The notes under the pieces: generated by a model
The model's database searches: none
Told to the model about the DNA's origin: nothing
What the model saw: only the letters and a program-made list of their open reading frames with translations
Assembly (NCBI RefSeq): GCF_004322705.1
Contig: NZ_SIZZ01000001.1
Span: 248,001 to 312,000 of the forward strand
Direction of reading: 5' to 3'
Length of the DNA: 64,000 nucleotides
Origin: Dyella terrae
Lineage (GTDB): Bacteria > Pseudomonadota > Gammaproteobacteria > Xanthomonadales > Rhodanobacteraceae
Made by a program: the position numbers and the translations under genes
Shown: in pieces, positions 61,242-64,000 of the stretch
Position numbering within the stretch: the stretch's first letter is position 1
How the letters are laid out: each line of letters opens with the position of its first letter

Positions 61242-61925
61242 TCACTTCTGGGAATACCGGCGAACGGCCCGGTCTCCGGCCATTTGCAACAGCTGCACCA
61301 GTACGATGAGCAGCACGACGGTCACGAACATGTAGTCGGACTTGTAGCTCAGGTAACCGTACCGATACGCCAGGTCGCCCAGGCCGCCGGCGCCGATCGC
61401 GCCGCCCATCGCGGTGTAACCCACCAGAGCAATGGCGGTGACCGTCGTGCCGGCAATCAGGCCGCCGCGCGCCTCGGGCAGAAGGACGTGGCGGACGATC
61501 TGCCAGGTGCTGGCCCCCATGGCCTGGCTGGCCTCGATCACGCCCTGTTGCACTTCACGCAGCGCCGTTTCGACGAGACGGGCAAAGAACGGCGCCGCGC
61601 CGATGACCAGAGGCGGAATGGCGCCGCGAATGCCGAGCTTGGTGCCGACCAGCACGTACGTGAGCGGCATTAGCACGATCATAAGAATGATGAACGGAAT
61701 CGAGCGCAGGATGTTCACCAGCAGCGAAAGCACGGCGTAGAGCTTGGGCATGGCCCGCAGCTGGCCTTTGCCGGTAAGGAACAGCAGTACGCCAAGCGGC
61801 AGGCCGATCGCTACGGTCAGGAGCAGGGAGCCCCCCAGCATCAGCAGGGTGTCGATGCAGGCGCGACCCAGCTCCGACCAGTCGTCGATGTTTGGGAAAA
61901 GGTTCTGGAAGAAGGGAAGGGTCAT
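61242..61925 (-). CDS. metI: Methionine ABC transporter permease
   Basis: This 227-residue permease has five or six helices and the EAA loop [22 protein letters not shown] that docks on MetN. MetI-type sequences [15 protein letters not shown] and [23 protein letters not shown] are present. The ATG at 61925 overlaps the metN stop by ATGA (61922-61925). Confidence 0.95.
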   Translation of the reverse strand: MTLPFFQNLFPNIDDWSELGRACIDTLLMLGGSLLLTVAIGLPLGVLLFLTGKGQLRAMPKLYAVLSLLVNILRSIPFIILMIVLMPLTYVLVGTKLGIRGAIPPLVIGAAPFFARLVETALREVQQGVIEASQAMGASTWQIVRHVLLPEARGGLIAGTTVTAIALVGYTAMGGAIGAGGLGDLAYRYGYLSYKSDYMFVTVVLLIVLVQLLQMAGDRAVRRYSQK

Positions 61926-62932
61926 CGCGGCAACTCCTCGATCTCGATGCCGGCGTCGCGCAGCGTGGCCATCGCGCGATCCACGCCATCGCCTTGCATG
62001 GCAAGCGTCAGCTGTCCGTAGGGCAGGTCCTTGATGCGGTCAACGCGGCCGGCGAGGATATTGAAGTCCACGCCGGTTTCCCGGGCCACGCGGCCCAGCG
62101 CAGGTGTCCATGTGGCCTCGCCGCGGAACGACAGGCGCATGATGCGGCCCGGTACGTGCGCGTAGTGGCTGTGCTCGCTGGCGGCTTCTTCGGGCAGGGC
62201 TTCGTTGACGAAGCGACGCGTGGTGGCGTGCTGCGGGTGAAGGAACACATCGGCGACCGAGCCCATTTCCACGATCTGACCGGCATCGAGCACGGCGACG
62301 CGGTCGCACACGCGGCGGACGACGTCCATTTCGTGGGTAATCAGCACGATTGTCAGCTTGAGCTCGCGGTTGATCTCCGCCAGGAGCTCCAGCACCGAGG
62401 CAGTCGTTTGCGGGTCGAGCGCGCTGGTGGCCTCGTCACATAGCAGTATGGATGGCCGATTGGCGAGCGCACGCGCGATGCCCACGCGCTGCTTCTGGCC
62501 GCCGGAAAGCTGTGACGGGTATTTGTCCGCGTGTGCCGACAGGCCTACGCGGGTCAGCAGCTCATCCACGCGCGCGCGTATGGCCCGGGCGTCGCGCTCG
62601 CCGGCCAGGCGCATCGGGAAGGCGATATTGTCGGCCACTGTCTGCGAAGCGAGCAGATTGAAATGCTGGAAAATCATGCCGATACGCTGACGCTGGGCAC
62701 GGAGGCCCGCGTCGTCGAGCGCCGTCATGTCGGTGTCGCCAATCAGAATGCGGCCGCCGGACGGGCGCTCGAGCAGGTTGATCAGGCGAATGAGTGTGGA
62801 TTTGCCGGCACCCGAATGCCCGATGATCCCGAAGACCTCACCGTCGGCGATTTCCAGGTTGAAGGGCTTCAGGGCAGGGATGTCCTGGCCGCCCACGCGG
62901 TAGGACTTGCGAACATCGACAAAGCGGATCAC
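61922..62932 (-). CDS. metN: Methionine ABC transporter ATP-binding protein
   Basis: This 336-residue ATPase has Walker [10 protein letters not shown], signature [15 protein letters not shown] and Walker [16 protein letters not shown]-terminal NIL domain (about 255-336, [35 protein letters not shown], split here) senses methionine and gives trans-inhibition in characterised MetN proteins. The start is GTG at 62932. It is the first gene of metNIQ. I saw no SAM riboswitch or MetJ box in the short upstream spacer. Confidence 0.95.
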   Translation of the reverse strand: MIRFVDVRKSYRVGGQDIPALKPFNLEIADGEVFGIIGHSGAGKSTLIRLINLLERPSGGRILIGDTDMTALDDAGLRAQRQRIGMIFQHFNLLASQTVADNIAFPMRLAGERDARAIRARVDELLTRVGLSAHADKYPSQLSGGQKQRVGIARALANRPSILLCDEATSALDPQTTASVLELLAEINRELKLTIVLITHEMDVVRRVCDRVAVLDAGQIVEMGSVADVFLHPQHATTRRFVNEALPEEAASEHSHYAHVPGRIMRLSFRGEATWTPALGRVARETGVDFNILAGRVDRIKDLPYGQLTLAMQGDGVDRAMATLRDAGIEIEELPR

Positions 62933-63034
62933 GGCGGACCTTGGACAGTGACCGGAGGCGGCATTCTAGGCGGGTGGGAGTAGGGTTGCCATGGGTGGCG
63001 TATGCTGGTGCCCTTACTCACCAGGAACGACGCC

Positions 63035-63514
63035 ATGACGACCGCCTATGACTTCTCCGCCCGGGACATCGACGGTCATGAACGCTCGCTCAGCGAATGG
63101 CAGGGCAAGGTCATGCTGATCGTCAACGTGGCCTCCAAATGCGGCTTCACGCCTCAGTACACGGGCCTCGAGGCCCTGTGGCGGTCCGATCGGGACAAGG
63201 GGCTGGTGGTGCTGGGCTTTCCCTGTGATCAGTTCGGCCACCAGGAGCCCGGTGACGAAGCGGAAATCAAGAACTTCTGCAGCACGAGCTACGACGTGAG
63301 CTTCCCGATGTTCGCCAAGGTGGACGTCAACGGCGCGGACGCGCATCCGCTGTATAAGTGGCTCAAGAGCGAAGGCAAGGGCATTTTGGGCAGCGAGTCG
63401 ATCAAGTGGAACTTCACCAAGTTCCTGGTCGACCGCCAGGGCGAAGTGGTCAAGCGCTATGCGCCCACGGACACGCCCGAGAAAATTGCCAGGGACCTGG
63501 CCGCCCGGCTCTAA
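63035..63514 (+). CDS. Glutathione peroxidase family protein
   Basis: This 159-residue peroxidase has the active-site Cys36 in NVASKCGFTPQY, the Gln-containing GFPCDQFGHQEPGDEAEI block and the Trp motif IKWNFTKFLVD. The resolving Cys is likely in GFPCDQFG. The bacterial family mostly uses thioredoxin rather than glutathione. The ATG at 63035 is preferred over an in-frame ATG at 63002. It is divergent from metN by 102 bases. Its stop overlaps that of the convergent dacB gene by four bases (CTAA). Confidence 0.93.
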   Translation: MTTAYDFSARDIDGHERSLSEWQGKVMLIVNVASKCGFTPQYTGLEALWRSDRDKGLVVLGFPCDQFGHQEPGDEAEIKNFCSTSYDVSFPMFAKVDVNGADAHPLYKWLKSEGKGILGSESIKWNFTKFLVDRQGEVVKRYAPTDTPEKIARDLAARL

Positions 63515-64000
63515 GGGCGTCCTTCGTTGGCCAACCTGACAGCAATGGCGTCGATATCCGCCGTTGCCGCCGGCGCTCCTTCGGGTGAGTCGTAGTGATT
63601 GAGGAAAATGGTGAACGCCAGCCGTTGGCCATGCGCCGTCGTGACGTAGCCCGCGAGACTGCGAACCTGGGACAGCGTTCCCGTCTTGGCGCGCACGTTG
63701 CCTTCGGCAGCCGTGCCTTTCATGCGCGACTTCAACGTCCCGTCGATGCCGGCAACGGGAAGCGTATCCATGATCTGCCCGGCATTCGGTTGTGCAGCGA
63801 GCAGCGCCAGCAGGCGGTTCATCGCGTGCGGCGTGGTGAGATCGGCGCGCGCCAGGCCCGAGCCTTCGTTGTACTGGTACTCGTCAGCCGGAACGTCGGC
63901 GGCATCCAGCAGCTTGCGCAGGCCGATGATGCCCCAGTCTTCGGTGTTGATGAAGCCGGGGCGGTCAGCCGGCGCAGGCTCAGTGGCCTGGGTGCGCACG
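63511..64000 (-). CDS. dacB: D-alanyl-D-alanine carboxypeptidase/endopeptidase PBP4 (S13), C-terminal fragment
   Basis: Only the last 162 or so codons are present; the gene continues beyond the right edge. YNEGSGLARADLTTP is the S13 motif next to the active site and VRAKTGTLSQVRSLAGYV holds the KTG box. PBP4 cuts peptidoglycan cross-links and removes terminal D-Ala in the periplasm. The SxxK serine lies off the window. Its TAG stop overlaps the gpx TAA stop. Confidence 0.9.
   Translation of the reverse strand, partial: VRTQATEPAPADRPGFINTEDWGIIGLRKLLDAADVPADEYQYNEGSGLARADLTTPHAMNRLLALLAAQPNAGQIMDTLPVAGIDGTLKSRMKGTAAEGNVRAKTGTLSQVRSLAGYVTTAHGQRLAFTIFLNHYDSPEGAPAATADIDAIAVRLANEGRP

Noticed and set aside
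62933-63034. Possible SAM riboswitch or MetJ box upstream of metN
   Set aside because: The divergent spacer is only 102 bases and shows no conserved stem set or AGACGTCT-like repeat.

Overview
The window is ordinary chromosomal sequence of a high-GC gammaproteobacterium, most likely of the order Xanthomonadales and probably Rhodanobacteraceae (Dyella, Luteibacter or Rhodanobacter type). I infer this from codon use, short intergenic gaps, many ATGA or GTGA overlaps, and the gene set: hutI/hutF/hutU, a TIGR03862 flavoprotein, YajQ, a barnase/barstar pair, a Spy-like protein beside a CpxRA-like pair, and metNIQ. I found no rRNA, tRNA, CRISPR array, transposase or prophage gene. Almost all the DNA is protein-coding.

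Layout. 1-23.5 kb: tail of a cation efflux gene, ribosomal protein THX, a DUF1508 protein, then the coupled run GNAT-nitrilase > clc > hutI facing hutF. Next come DoxX, a LysR/aldo-keto reductase pair, a Spy-like protein divergent from a CpxR/CpxA pair with a consensus CpxR box between them, a DMT exporter, a 1001-residue secreted glycosidase-like protein, an MFS exporter, an NPP-type phosphodiesterase, an AdaA-AlkA fusion coupled to an alkyltransferase, and hutU. 23.5-35.6 kb: DUF1428, a TenA-like protein, a GGDEF/EAL protein, MsrA, arylamine N-acetyltransferase, a secreted barnase/barstar/S4 operon, a peptide transporter, a lipoprotein, and a TIGR03862/YaeQ/degenerate-barnase cluster. 35.6-48.7 kb: rRNA modification genes (pseudouridine synthase, rsmC, rsuA), SelO, thioredoxin 2, a NERD-helicase, and the DAHP synthase gene aroG behind an aromatic leader peptide and attenuator. 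48.7-64 kb: yajQ, a BaiN-type flavoprotein, a beta-hydroxyacid dehydrogenase, phzF/yaiI, rhomboid, a histone H1-like protein, a Gly/Tyr-rich lipoprotein, a metallopeptidase, an unusual SLC1-type carrier, a fused cytochrome c, a structured RNA ahead of pncB, metNIQ, gpx and dacB (cut by the right edge).

How the genes work together. hutU, hutI and hutF supply the middle and late steps of histidine breakdown to N-formylglutamate, although they sit in three transcription units. AdaA-AlkA with Ogt is a split Ada-type alkylation repair set. CpxRA with the Spy-like protein is an envelope-stress module. metNIQ imports methionine. aroG looks controlled by ribosome-mediated attenuation sensing all three aromatic amino acids.

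The observations most worth a second look are the aroG leader (45837-45970), the hairpin RNA with C-rich loops ending in a terminator 97 bases before pncB (about 58868-58996), the barnase-like paralogue that has lost its catalytic glutamate and has no inhibitor gene (35127-35588), and the SLC1 carrier with both Na1-site side chains replaced (56661-57938).
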